64,000 nt of DNA from positions 23,485,065-23,549,064 of the forward strand of contig CM038914.1 in NCBI GenBank assembly GCA_021904315.1, read 5' to 3'. The notes under the pieces are model-generated. The model had not been told where the DNA came from and made no database searches. It saw only the letters and a list, made by a program, of their open reading frames with translations. This DNA comes from Sphagnum magellanicum (taxonomy: Eukaryota > Streptophyta > Sphagnopsida > Sphagnales > Sphagnaceae). A program made the translations under genes and the position numbers. Shown here piece by piece: positions 47,523 to 59,741 of this stretch; position 1 is the first letter of the stretch; every line of letters begins with the position of its first letter.

Positions 47523-49476
47523 CAATAGAACCTCCCTATAAGGTTCAGCCTATATAAAGTACACCTCCGCAAATAGTATAGAAATTTTAAAATAGTGTGA
47601 ACCTCTTTATTTATCTATATTAAAACCTCTCTACAAGAAGTACACCTCCATTAGGTACTTAAAGTACACCAACCTGAGGCCACGGAATGGTCACGCAGTT
47701 CCGTATGAAGTACATTTGTCTCTCTTTGGCACTAATTGTTCTTGCCGACAATGGAGCCTAAAAAGAAGAAGTAGAAGGTGGTGGATCTGAATACGAAACT
47801 GGCCATCGTCAAGCATCTTGATGAGGGACATAGCATCAAAGCTATTGCTGATAAGTTTGACGTTTCCAAAGGAACAGTCCAGGCTGCTAAGGAGAACAAA
47901 GACTTGATACTAAAGGAAGCAGAAAGCAATCGTTCCTTATCAAAAGCAAGAATTGTCAAGCACAGCGACATTAATGTTATCTTCTGAAAATGGTTTGCAA
48001 TAGCTCGTGCGAGAGGATATCCAATAAGCGAACCAATCTTGCAAGGGAAGGCCAAGCAAATTGCTAGCGAACTAGGAGTTGAAGGTGGTGACTTCTCAAC
48101 TTCGAAAGGGTGGCTGTAGAAATGGAAACAACATAACAATGTCTAATCGTATAAGATCAGCAAAGAATCTGGAAATGTCGACCTTGAATGCGTTGAACAA
48201 TGGAAATCGTCTTTAAAAGCTCTTCTAATTGGATATAATCTGAAAAACGTGTTCAATATGGATGAAACGAGTTTCTTTTTTCATGCGCTGCCACATTCAA
48301 CTTTAAGTCATGTCAAGCAATCGTGCAAGGGTGGAAAACAAGGAAAGGATCGATTCACAGTGGTCCTGATGTGTTCTGCACTGGGAGAGAAATTGCCGCC
48401 ATGGATAATCGGCAAATCCAAGAACCCAAGAGCATTTCACAGACAAAACATGAGCAAATTGAAAGTCAAGTATACAAATAGTGCGAAAGCTTGGATGACG
48501 AATCCAATCTTCAATCAGTACCTGAAGGAGCTTGATGAATACTTCAAAAGAAAAGGGCGCAAGATTGTGTTTTTTCTAAATAACGCTCCAGTGCATATTG
48601 TTGATGAGGCCACCAATCTGACGAACGTTGAGCTGCACTATTTTCCACCAAATCTAACCTCAATTCTCCAGCTCCTTGACGTTGGCATCATTCGAAGTCT
48701 AAAGGCACTGTCCTAGAAATTTGAAGTCTTGTCCATATTGGACAACATCAATGATTCATTGCATGCATCGGACCTTATCAAAAAGTTGACTATTTTAGAT
48801 GCAATCAAATTCATTGACAAATCATGGTCAATGGTGAAGCTGAGATAATCCAAAAGTGCTTCTCTAAATGCGGTTTTGTTATCAATGGAGAAGAGGCTCA
48901 AAAGTTCAACAAGATTGTTACACAAGAAGAAGAGCTCGCAACACTTGCAGTTAGAATCGGCATCCCACGACCCAATCTTGTCATTGAAGAACAGTTACCA
49001 GAGTTTGAAATTGTTGAGGAACAAAACCTTATCCGATAACTAGTTGAAAAGCACACTAACGTAGCTAATGACAACGAAGTAGAAAAAATAGCAATCGAAT
49101 TAGAAGACTTGGAGCAACCTGAAGTTCCAAAAGTCATTTCTATCGCAGAAGCAAGAAACATGGTAACTCAATTGATTTTGTTCACAAAAACACATTCTCT
49201 TTTCAGTGAGGAACTCAATTTACTTAGCTTGAATGCGACTCTTAAAAACCTTTATAATTCTGCTTTAAAATAATTGAAGATACATCAGTACTTTCAATGA
49301 TCGAATAAACTTAGAGAACTACAATTGCAAGAAAGCAAAAGTTTCAAATTTTGGGTTGAAGGTTAGGGATTCTTCCTAGGGTTAGGGTTTCTCTGCATAA
49401 AGTAAACCTACTCTATAAGGTACAAGACGATTTTTTTTTGGAGCAAATAGGGTGTACTTATACGAAGGTTCTACTA
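47523..49476 (+). mobile_element. pogo/Tigger-type Tc1-mariner element, full length, dead
   Basis: A 1.95-kb element flanked by TA at 47521 and 49477. The left end reads CAATAGAACCTCC, and the complement of the right end reads TAGTAGAACCTTC. Both fit an ancestral CAGTAGAACCTCC, the usual pogo-type terminus, each with one transition. It carries one decayed transposase. Confidence 0.85.
47751..49300 (+). pseudogene. pogo/Tigger transposase with many stops
   Basis: Starts MEPKKKK, then a stop, then KLAIVKHLDEGHSIKAIADK (an N-terminal helix-turn-helix), a CENP-B-type second DNA-binding part (GKAKQIASELG) and the DDE catalytic domain from FNMDETSF near 48258. The second catalytic Asp is Asn (FLNNAPVH instead of VDNAPAH). 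FPPNLTSILQ and LDVGII mark the third acidic site. Stops at 47772 (TAG), 47985 (TGA), 48117 (TAG), 48144 (TAA) and 48714 (TAG) share one frame; a frameshift follows near 48830, then TAA at 49037. It is not functional. Confidence 0.88.
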
Positions 49477-51303
49477 TACACAAACTTGTGTCAAAGACTT
49501 AACGCACTAAGGACATCTTTTCAAGTCCCCTTCTTCAAACCCTCACTTGTTAGCACTTATGCGGCTCATGAGTGCTACCAAACCAAGAGTCAAACTCGGT
49601 CCAACACTTCAACATGCAACCCAATCCACCATAAGGGTCAACCCACAATGGTTTAGACTTATGCCCCGACTAAGCAAATATTCCCACTTGAAGGTTTACT
49701 TAAAAGGGCATGTCATTCTCCCCCATTTTAGAATTGTCAACATTCTTGTTGATATTACTTAGGGGTGATTGCCCTTAAGCACTTTTATTGTTTTTCTCAC
49801 TTTGATCCCATGGTGCGATTAGTTATTCCTTGATCAAAGGAAACCATTTGTGTTGTGTTTTTGTGTTCTTAGTGAAGGAGGTATTATTGAATGTGTTTTT
49901 TGTTTTCACCTAATACATTCACTTTTGGTGTTTTCCCCAAATTCCTCCTTGTGGTCATCTCTACTTTCCTTGGAATCCAATTCAAATCTAGCTTGGAATT
50001 CTAATCACCAGACTGAACAAGGGTTACAAACATACTAACATATAGTGTTGAACTAGTTTTTAATGTTCAAATCCCCTTTACCCAAGTGGGACATGATTTG
50101 TAAATTCATGCACAAGAAGTTTGACTCCTCCACTCAAGGATGTGCCATTTTAAACATATGCACCACCACTTTGATCTCACTTGACCAAGCAATAGAGTTT
50201 TTTTATTCGAATCTAACTCCAAGTCCATCGGTTACCACCTCCTTGCCTTTCTCATCCACTTCTTTCACCACAAACATTAACATTTTCGTTGTCAACCATG
50301 CTCCTGAAAATCCTTAACCACCCCTGCCCCCCCCAAGATTAATGAAGTTAACTCCTTTTGTTATTTTGTGGGCATTCTCCCCCACTTTAGAGGAGGTTGA
50401 TGATTTCATCAACACTCAGACCATTTGTAGGTGGGTTATTCTTTTCCTTTTGGGCTAAAAACATGGTAAAACAAACACAAAATAATGTAAGCAACAAAAT
50501 ATTGGGGTGTCTCTATAAAAGTACTAACAAGTAGATGATTTTATGAAGATAATAGCATTATTTTTGGGTACATTATTTTTTAACTCTTGTTTGCAAGAAC
50601 TTCAAAAATTAAATTGTCATAATCATGTTCTTTTACACTAATTGCAAGTACTTGAATTAGACCTAAAATTTGTGGCAATTTGAAAAATAACGTTTAAGTA
50701 CTTGCAAATAGGTGAAATGTTTTTACAAGTATTTGGTTTTTTTTCATGCACCTCAATATTGATATGGTGAACATTCGAAACCTTTTTCAATTTTCTATGT
50801 TGCAAATCAAGTTGAAGGTGCAGATCAAGGTTAACACATATGGAAATGATACTCAACCTATTATTGATGAAGGGATGGGAGGAGGTGACCATCAAACACC
50901 TCAAGAAATTGGGGCAAAGTGTGGCACCATCGGTGTTATGGCAATATCACCCATATAACATGTTACCTCTTCTAACCCTACAACTACAACAAAGGTGACT
51001 ATCCTAACTTTATCTATTGCATCTAAAGCAACATTGCTACTATCCCACTCCCACCAAAATATGATTTGAACCAAATATAACCTTTTAGCCAATTAAGAAG
51101 AGGGGTAACTTATAGCCAACTAAATTTGAACTAGGTTACGTGCCAGCTCAAGTGTTTGAATTCACCGCCTTTGTAGACTTACCCCCCAAAAACATTGCTC
51201 ATCAATTTGTTGTAACAAAAAAAAAAAAGTTTTTGCCAACCCCACCCCAATTGAACCAAAATCTCCACCTACTCTTAATCTGTCAACTTTTGTTTTAGAA
51301 GGG
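49477..51303. other. AT-rich stretch, nothing recognised
   Basis: Short ORFs only. CATTCTCCCCCA-type text occurs at about 49710 and 50373 and might be a retroelement remnant, but no LTR pair was found. Confidence 0.4.
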
Positions 51304-51774
51304 TTGTTTTTGACCCAACCACTACCCCCATTTGCAATAGTTGCATCCCATGATGCTAACCCCCCCCCCACTGATTCACCTATTGCGGTGAAAACACCAC
51401 CCTCATTAGAAGTGCCAAATCCCTCCCTTACACAAGTGGCCATGGAACCCCATAGTAACATCCCAACACTACCATCTACCAAAATCTTATATCCAATCCT
51501 TATTGATGTACCAACACCAACACCAACCCCTATAGAGGTGTCAAAACCACTACTTGTTGAAGAACCAATTCCACCTTCTATTCAAACACTAGCTCCCCCC
51601 ATTCATAAGGTATCTACCGCATCTTCTATTGAAGTGCCTCTGATTTCTACCATCATGGATGTGTGTAAACAAGCTAAGGAATCATCAAAGACATTGTTGC
51701 AAAAGTCTTCTAAATCAATTACGCAAGTTAAAAAAGATGTTAAATTACAACAATTGTATGTTTCTTTGCAATGA
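51304..51774 (+). CDS. Pro/Thr/Ser-rich ORF, probably transposon-derived
   Basis: An open frame of 156 codons rich in Pro, Thr, Ser and Ile, with short PTPTPIEV-like repeats and a Lys-rich end. There is no signal peptide or known domain. It lies upstream of a Ulp1-like protease relic on the same strand, and such low-complexity regions often precede the protease domain in transposon ORFs. It may equally be a chance low-complexity frame. Confidence 0.2.
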   Translation: MFLTQPLPPFAIVASHDANPPPTDSPIAVKTPPSLEVPNPSLTQVAMEPHSNIPTLPSTKILYPILIDVPTPTPTPIEVSKPLLVEEPIPPSIQTLAPPIHKVSTASSIEVPLISTIMDVCKQAKESSKTLLQKSSKSITQVKKDVKLQQLYVSLQ

Positions 51775-52423
51775 GCCCTTTTGCCATCCTTGTATCTTTA
51801 TATAACATAATTTTGGATATGTTACACTAGATATTTTATTCTTCAAGTAAGCTACACCATGTTACAAATCGTTCATTGTATCCATGTTACATGAACTATT
51901 GAGATGGTTTGTAATATAACTTGAAATAATCATGATCATGTTATAGCAGAATGTGTAACTAATATATGCATATCTTACTTGCATATCTTCTAATATGTTA
52001 ATTACTTACATGAGCTATTGAGGTGGTTTATAACATAGGTTGAAATAGGTTTGATCATGTTATAACAGAATGTGTGCTTAATGTATGCATACGTTTTAAT
52101 TTTGTAACTATCGTGTTTCCATTGTTATCCCTCCATGTTACAACTCCTATTTGTAATGCATTCATTGATTGTAACCATGTTACATGATTTACTATGTAAC
52201 TTGCTAATTAGTTTCCCACCATATAATGCAATTATTTCACATTATAGTTTAATGTCTTGAATTGCTTTGCATGGTTGATGATATATTGAATGAGTTGAAG
52301 ACAAGTGTGAACATGGAGACAACTAATTACATTGTTTTTTTCAAGGGTTTCAACATTGGTTTTAATGATGTTTAGGACCTCCCTCATTTTTAGGCACAAC
52401 TAAGTGACACATGGCTTGCTTTC
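51775..52423. other. AT-rich stretch with imperfect repeats
   Basis: Text like ATGAACTATTGAGATGGTTTGTAA recurs at about 51890 and 52010. No gene. Confidence 0.4.
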
Positions 52424-52542
52424 ATGTTTGTACACACATTTGCAATGAATGTAACATTGAATAGGAGCGGATATTTGTTGTTGACTTCACAATCTTATTC
52501 TTGTTTAAAAAATGATGTTAAAAGTAGGGGAAGGGTGGCTAA

Positions 52543-52900
52543 GTGGGGAAAGAAAATTTCAAGAACCATAAAAATTCTTATAATACTATTATTTCGCCTT
52601 ATTTGGCATGGAACCATTGGTCCTTGTACATATTTGAGGTGAAGAAGACCATTCACTTTGATTGGATACTAGGGCACCATGATAACCCACAATTTTCAAA
52701 AAATGTACAAAGAGCATGGGCTGTTTCTAAGGGCCTGAAACCAAGTGATGGGAACTCATGAACAAGGCATACCTTTTTCGACTCTAAGGAACACAAAAAA
52801 AAAACTAGATCATTTGTAAAATGTTGCCGAATGTAGTTGAAATCAAATGAGGGAATAACGCCTACAAGAAACATCTGATCAAGGAGTTCCTATTTATCTA
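52543..52900 (+). pseudogene. Ulp1-like cysteine protease relic of a transposon
   Basis: The plus strand contains NHWSLYIFEVKKTIHFDWIL, followed by a FSKNVQRAWAVSKGLK segment and a stop. WSL with the preceding His and a FD about 12 residues later are the His and Asp sites of C48 (Ulp1/SENP) proteases carried by many plant Mutator- and CACTA-type elements. The Cys motif is not found, and the frame is broken after 52761. Confidence 0.5.
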
Positions 52901-54813
52901 ATCAAGAAGGGGGAACTGGGATCACTTTGGGAGATGCAAGTTGTTGAAAAATTTGACCAAACTAATGAAAGTAACAATGAAGAAGGAAGGAAAGAAACAT
53001 TTCCATGTAAGCACACAACATTCAAGCAAAATTGTGCACTTGGCAACTTTGAAAAAGGACTGAAAAACTATCCTCCACTTGTAATTTGTGCATCCAAGCG
53101 TGCCAAGGAGATATAACTTCTTTTACATGTAACTTTTACAAGCAAACTACAAGCAATGCAAGACCTTCGAATTGGGCAATACATGCACCTGGATGAGGTG
53201 TTGTAGAAGCACATGTAACAATTGTATCGATGAAATTGATCAATGATGAAGGCATTAGAGAAAAACGAAAACTATTGTGAGAGCATTCGACAATGAGCAC
53301 AAGCACATGGAGAAACGATGGAAGGAGACATTGCAGGATTATGCGATACAAATTGCAAAACATACGCAATGACGGCGACATCTTAAAGCAAAAAGGTCTG
53401 TCGTCATGAGAGCAAGAAGACGTGGTGGTGTGGCATGCACGGCACAAGAGTACCATGGGGATGGGGATGTCGTTGGTCCGTTATGCAAAATAAATAATGC
53501 GAACGTAACTGATAGATGAACGAAAGGCTTGTTACACGAAGAAGGAAATGGAGGGCCCAAAGGTTACGAAGGGGAGGGGAAGGATGAAGTCATGGTGACA
53601 TGGGGTAGTCTTTTTGCACTGGTAGCATTCAAGACCCTTGGCATGTTTAACATTTTCCATATGGTAACCTCCAACATTACCAACATTAAACGAAAGCTCC
53701 AAAATTCAATGTTCATGAACCACAAATACCTTGCTCGACAAGAAACATGATGAGCAAAGGTCACTATGTGCCCCAGGGATTGCCACCTGTCTAGATCCCT
53801 TGAGGACAAGTGGCTTATCTTTCGTAGATAGGATATTCTCAATAGTTGATGTGGCAACAAAAGTCTCTTGCACCATTTGAGCACTAATTTTAGCACATGC
53901 TTAACAACTCTTCACCCAAATTTAAGAATTTTCATAGCCAAGTCATGAGTGCACAAAGCAGCTTTGTGTAGCACCAACTTGGCCAATAGAGCCCCCATTG
54001 AACTATGTTGAACATTAAAGAAGGAGAAACAGTTGGATGTGTCACGTGTAAGGCACTTTTTCCTAAGACAATGCACAAGTGTGGCAAATGTCTTGGTGAC
54101 CTAAACTTCTGGAGAATCAGCACTGCATTTACTAGAACAATTCTAAGCGAGAATGATCCCCACACCCCGCACATCTAGAACACTAATCAATGGAGCTCCA
54201 CATTCCCGGAAGGCTAGTGTCAGCAACCCCAATAACTCTGAAAATCCATCCTCCAATTCTTGTGATTACACCCATGTGGCCTACATATTTCCAATCTTAA
54301 AAGGAAGAGTAACCATAATGGATAAACTAAAAGTGAAGGCGAAGAACCTATAACCTCAAGCACATGCATGCATGCTAGCCATGGGTTTACTTGCTTGTGT
54401 CATAGACCAACACAGCAAGAACAATAGCGCAACAATGGCATGAGTAAAGAGAGGAGAAACCCCATCCATCAGCGAGATAATCTCAATCTCCCATCCACCA
54501 GCCAATCATTGATCATGACAGCTGATCAACGATTAAAGTCCCTTGAGGCTCTAAATTGATGTCCAACGAAAAAATCATTTCTTCACTCAGAGTACCTGGA
54601 TTCACACCTAGCCCCGAACCTCTAAAACACAATTTTGTCAACTTGCAGATGAGTTTCCTATTGTTAGAGTTCCCGGAGATGTATATAACCTGGTGGAGCT
54701 AAAAACACCCACAACTGCATGATTGTTTTAGGACCTCCTGCGACCTGTACTGAAACTACTTCATTTTCGGCAAACGAAATATTGTCTACAGCCCCTGTTA
54801 TCTGTGCTCAACC
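52901..54813. other. Stretch without recognised gene
   Basis: Only short ORFs on both strands (for example 53136..53456 minus and 53564..53896 minus), none resembling a known protein. Confidence 0.4.
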
Positions 54814-56915
54814 TTTTTTTTTTTCAAGAGATGACACGAACACACAACATGAGGAACGCTCCAATTATCAATACCTGTGTAATAGGAGATAGACAGCAAA
54901 AAGGAAAGACAATAATAACTTCACAGTCTATGCAGAAATGCCGACCTTCAGAAGACTTTTAGCAGACTGTAGTAATAAGCCAAAAATCAAACCACAAAAA
55001 TTGGAAACCTTCCACAACTATAAGCTGTCTCATTCGCAAGTGCACAAAACACCTAATTTTTAAACTAAAAGATAATTTAGTTAACTAAAAGATACAGGAT
55101 AAAAGAGCCAAAGATGGGGGCCAAGGTGACCCACTGTCAGGTTGGATTTGGTAACTGATCTTGCTTACCAAATGAGAGTCTAAGCAGGCTATACAGGAGA
55201 TTACAAATATAAAAAGCCACAGAGAAAGAAACAGAACAAAGAGAGGGAGAGAAAGCCCTTGCACCCTGCAAAAGGGCAATACATAACCAGGGACAGCCCA
55301 TCATCATGGACTAGAATTGGGGGAAGACTACACAATAGAGTATCAGGTCAAATCCTCAGGTGAGATGAAGCTGCTAAATTTGGGAAGCAGTAGCCAGACA
55401 ACTGGCAGGTCGTTGAAGCCCCTTTGAGTTGGGTGGAGACATTGGAGAGCCCTGTTTAGCCAATTGTTTCCGTTTCTCCTCTCGCTTCATTTTAAGCTCC
55501 TGCTCAAGCTCCTCTTTCCAGAGCCTTTGACGCTCATTAGAACTCAGACTAGGGCTTGGCAGTGGTTGCTGTGTATCATTAATAAGTCCTTTCCATTCAT
55601 TCAACGTTGCTGACGGAATTTCCAAAAGAGGGGAACAATTGACACTGGGAAAAGGTGCTCCAGTTCCACTGGGGCTCCCAGAACTCACACTCGTCTCACT
55701 CTCTTGGCTGCTTATGATTCCAATTGACCTTCCACTGAGACTGTCCGGTGATTTGCCGGGGCTGTGCGTTTGTTGTTTCGCAATAGCAGGGTTCAAAGGT
55801 GCAATACAGCTCTCTGCAGGCCTAGTTGATGCAGGAATTTCTGAGCTCCTCATTGAGGTCTCATAAAGTTCCTCCTGGAGTGGTGTCTGGAGCCTTTTGA
55901 GCTCCGAAGCCTTCTCATCCAAGAAGGCACGAATCTTGGATTCTGTCACTTCATCTTCCTTCTGCTGCAGCGCTGCAGCAGAGACCATCCCCTCTCCCCC
56001 AGACTATGCTCACATTCTGGGGTCCCCATCCTTGCAAGATCTCCATTAGCAACAGGTCCTCCTACAGAGAACCCTCCATTGGCTGTCAGATTAAGCCTCC
56101 AGTCGCTGCCATCCACAAATGATGGCTCTGACACCGGGTTATAGCTTTCATTCCAAGTATCATCTTGGATAGAATCGAACCTTATAGAGTCCAACCTCAC
56201 AGAACAATTAAGGTCGTCCATGTCTGAATTCCCAACCTTTCTGGAAGCCCAGTTGATGTCATCAGATTTCTTCACGGAGTATGGGGAGCCCCTGAAAGAA
56301 AAGGAGGAACCCTTTCCAAGCACCCCAGTTGGCTTCCAGCTGTCCTGGCCAATCTGTCTCCGTGTACCTTTCACAGATCGCAATTCCGTGTTTCCCCTAT
56401 TTGCCCGCTGCTGCTGCAAATGACCATCAGCTGCTGCTTGTTGTTGTATGTCCTCAGATCCATCTAATCCTCCTTGAATCTCATAGGTGAGAACAAAGGG
56501 ATGCTTCAGAAGCTCAGTTGCACTAGGCCTTAGTGCGGGCTCCCTCTGGAGACACTTGAGGAGAAAATCCTTGCCTTCGTGAGAAAGATGCTCAGGGATG
56601 GGAGGGTGTGAGTTTGTAGTTCCAATGTGGAACAATGCAACTACCTCTTGGAACTGCTGGCTCCAGGGACGTTTACCAGTCGCCGTTTCAATCACAGTGC
56701 AGCCAACACTCGACATATCAGCTTGCCAGTTACTACCCATCTGACGAATGACCTCAGGAGCCATCCAGTAAGGGGTGCCTTTCATGGACTTGGCTTCAGA
56801 AATCGTTCCAAGTTTAACCACCTTTTTGGATGCACCAAAGTCTGCAAGCTTGATGCATCCCCTGTTATCAACCAGGATGTTTGCCCCTTTGATGTCACGA
56901 TGCCAATTTGCAACC
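54814..56915 (-). pseudogene. Retro-pseudogene of an ANP/NPK1-type MAPKKK
   Basis: Minus strand. Coding similarity starts abruptly at [12 protein letters not shown] (near 56915), so the kinase N-lobe and start are missing. The C-lobe continues: [19 protein letters not shown], then [11 protein letters not shown] where DIWSVG is expected, and the kinase end near 56480. The regulatory tail includes KIRAFLDEKASELKRLQTPL, typical of NPK1/ANP kinases, which drive the cytokinesis MAPK cascade. An extra C near 55990..56000 shifts the frame. No intron interrupts about 540 codons, although plant ANP genes have many introns. The stop is near 55374, and an 11-nt A tract (minus strand, 54824..54814) follows ~550 bp of UTR-like sequence. 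I infer a 5'-truncated retrocopy. Confidence 0.78.
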
Positions 56916-58400
56916 CTTGTGGCCAATGTTGTAGCATTTATTAGTAACTTGGGGCCAGAAAAAAATCCAAAAATGCTCAAAGTTGGCCTCAAGTTTTTTC
57001 AGCCCTGACTCCTAGTGTAAAGCGGGCCTTAGACTAAATCGTGGTCTCTGAGTTCAAATTTAACATTTCTTTGATGCGTCTTGGAGTTATTATGGGGAAA
57101 GGGCTCATTCAAGAAGGTTAATGTATTAATGTAGCTGCAGGTTTGGCCTGGCCATTAATTACAGGTTCCCCCAATTCCTTCACAAACAACAGACTTGGTT
57201 GTGGGCACCATAACACAAAGCAAGTCAGAAAACCACATATGAGCAAAAACTTACTAGCTTTCACTAGGCTAACGCCTCAGATCTCGCATCCAACATGCTT
57301 GCACTTTGCATCAGATGTCGTGGTTCCACATAAGGAGTCAAAAGGGTCTTGCAGTAAAACACCATTAGGCCCACTTTAGACGAGGGTCCGGGGTCCAATT
57401 TCCTAGAAACCAATTTGGACTCATGTGAAGCAAATTGAATCCTTGAGTTGGAGTGTACCTGGGTCCCTAGCCTGATTCTTGGTACTCCAAATCACGAGCT
57501 CTCCTTTAAGCACTGTCTTTCGGTCTGAACCAATTGATTTTCCCTCTAAAATAGGTGCCGTATTGGCCTCAATTTGCCACTTTTTGGTCTTCGACCCTCC
57601 TCTAAAGGCGTTGGGACCAATTGAAAGCTTTCGACCAATAAGATTGCTTGAATTCATTGGTCCCTGGACCTTGGACCCTCCTCTAAAGTCGCCCTTAGTT
57701 TCACAACATGTTTTTCCATATTTTATTTAGGGTGCACACATATATACCTCTGTACCAGTGTTTTTTTTTCCTTTCCTTCTTTTTTCAATTTTGTGGTTTG
57801 TAAACTTTGTCACTTTTTTCCATTTTATGTGCATTTTTTTCCCAAATTCACACTATTAGAACGAATTTTCCCAGTTTCTTCAAATTTTCTTTGTAGCCGC
57901 AGTGCGAAAATCCACCAAGAAAAATCAATCCTCTGTACAGAATTTCTTTTGTTTTTCCACTCTGGATTTATTTGCTATGACCGTCCATGTAATTTTCCTT
58001 CTCCACCGACGCTGCTCCAATCATAGCCACTGGCCAGGGCGAACCAGCACCTACACTGCTACACTCACCTTCTTGAGTGAGGCCTCTTAGAGGCTAGGCT
58101 GTCTTTGTCGATTTAGAGACCCTGATTTTGTCTAAGATCATCTCCACCCCAAAAACTGCAAAAAACTGCTTTATGTTAAAATAGAATAGATTTTAATGAT
58201 CACTGTACCCACCCACAAACGTCATAAAAGTCCCTTTAAACACTCAAAGACCATTTATGTCTTTAGTGGAGGTAGGTTTGGAAGCTCAAAATGCAATCTA
58301 AATTTTCAGGGCGCCACGTGGCATCATCTTTAACACCTTCAAAGTAAAGATTTTTTTTCACAGTCCATAATTACATGCAAGCTCGATCACAATCGTTACC
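56916..58400. other. Intergenic, nothing recognised
   Basis: Only short ORFs. CTTGGACCCTCCTCTAAAG-like text repeats at about 57590 and 57670. The last ~300 bp precede the PGAP1-like exon and could be its old promoter. Confidence 0.45.
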
Positions 58401-58699
58401 ATGTTATCGCAACGGCGGTGGCAGCAGCAGAAGATTTAGTCCTAGGGTTTAGTTTTTCTTGCTGCCATAAGTTGCACAAGCCTTTGCTGAATGGATGCGT
58501 CATGACATATATGCACCTGACTTATATTCCATTCCCAACTCCCGTCACTATTGCCTCCTCCTCCTCCTCCTCCAAAGAGAAGTACGGTCTTTATCTCTAT
58601 CATGAGGGTTGGAAGAAGATTGACTACCAGCTACATCTCGTCGAGCTTTTGGGTGTCCCTGTCCTCTTCATTCCAGGCAATGGAGGCTCCTATAAACAA
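58401..58699 (+). pseudogene. PGAP1: PGAP1 GPI inositol-deacylase, first exon relic
   Basis: The plus strand reads NGCVMTYMHLTYIPFPTP, a serine run, KYGLYLYHEGWKKID and GVPVLFIPGNGGSYKQ, then the donor GTAAGC. This is the conserved start of eukaryotic PGAP1, an ER-membrane lipase that removes the inositol acyl chain from GPI anchors. VLFIPGNGGSYKQ is the region before the catalytic serine. A likely ATG at 58401 is in another frame from the conserved part, and the conserved frame has no ATG upstream, so a small indel has probably broken the N-terminus. The serine stretch is encoded by a (TCC)n run near 58555..58572. Confidence 0.78.
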
Positions 58700-59639
58700 G
58701 TAAGCCCATTGATATCAATTTCTACATAAATTCAAACCGAAAGAGGAATGTTTCTCAGCTTGGTGATTGGCTGCGAATTTTTTTTCTTCTTGCTGTTTCT
58801 AACAGGATATTTGATTAGCATTAAGATTGTTCCTGTGCTGGATGAATTTGTGCATCGCATGGCAAGGCCAGCCTTTTTTCTTACTCCTATTCATTCAGAT
58901 GATCAGTCTTCATTGTGATGTGTGTTTTGATTTAGAACCCTAAAAATCTATGTTGAATTCTTGCTCAGGAATTGAAGCACGAAAAAGAAGAAGAAAAAAC
59001 CAGATTTCTCTGCCTTCCTCAGTCTTCGTCGTGATGTGTGTTCTGATCTAGAACCCTGAAATCTAAAAGGAGTTCTTGCAGCACATGAACAATCATGATG
59101 CCAATCAAATATTAAAACATTAGCATAATTTTTTAAAAAAAGAAACCAGCTTGCTCCTCCTTCCTCAGTTTCTGGTCACATTAGAAAGTGAGCTTGATGT
59201 TCACCATGAGAGCATTACAGTGCTGAAGTAGGTTTTCCAAGAAACAGGGACATAGGGTTTTGACATCTTTTTGCTAAAGACAAGAGTTTGTTTCTAAAGC
59301 AGAACTCCATTGTTGTTGCTAATGGCAGTAGCCAAGCTGATCAATTTGAGAAATAGATACAAGAAAATTCTCAAATGCTGATCTCAGGAGCTATGAATGA
59401 CTTAGCCATGCACAGGGTCTTAAACCCTAAAAGATGCCAATCTCAGGAGCTTGGAATGGCTTAGCCATGTACAGGGTCCTAAACCCGAGAAGATGCTTAT
59501 TGCATGATTAGATCGGGAATGCTTGTCAGTATATTTCTCTCATCCTCAGCTGGTCTGGTTTGCTTTCATATGTTTGCTTTGGGTTTTGTCCCCTGATTTG
59601 TTTTGGGAAAGCCTTCTCACATGACTTTGTGCTCTACAG

Positions 59640-59741
59640 ATGCCCTTGATAGCTGCAGAGTCTGACAGGGCCTACAATGGAGGGCCACTGGATGGCAAAT
59701 ACTATCAGCATTCCTCCTTCACACCTCTTGAAGCAGGATTG
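59640..59741 (+). pseudogene. PGAP1: PGAP1 second exon relic
   Basis: After CTCTACAG the text reads MPLIAAESDRAYNGGPLDGK, then YYQHSSFTPLEAGL and GTATAG. It matches the PGAP1 segment RSLAAESDRAYQGGPLE. It is phase 0 on both sides, 34 codons, in the right order after 58699. The following exons (LDWF, DLEGEHSAMDG) were not found downstream, so the gene is truncated. Confidence 0.8.

Noticed and set aside
54820-54820. Target-site duplication for the MAPKKK retrocopy
   Set aside because: CAACC occurs beside both ends, but five bases of common sequence with unaligned flanks are not convincing.
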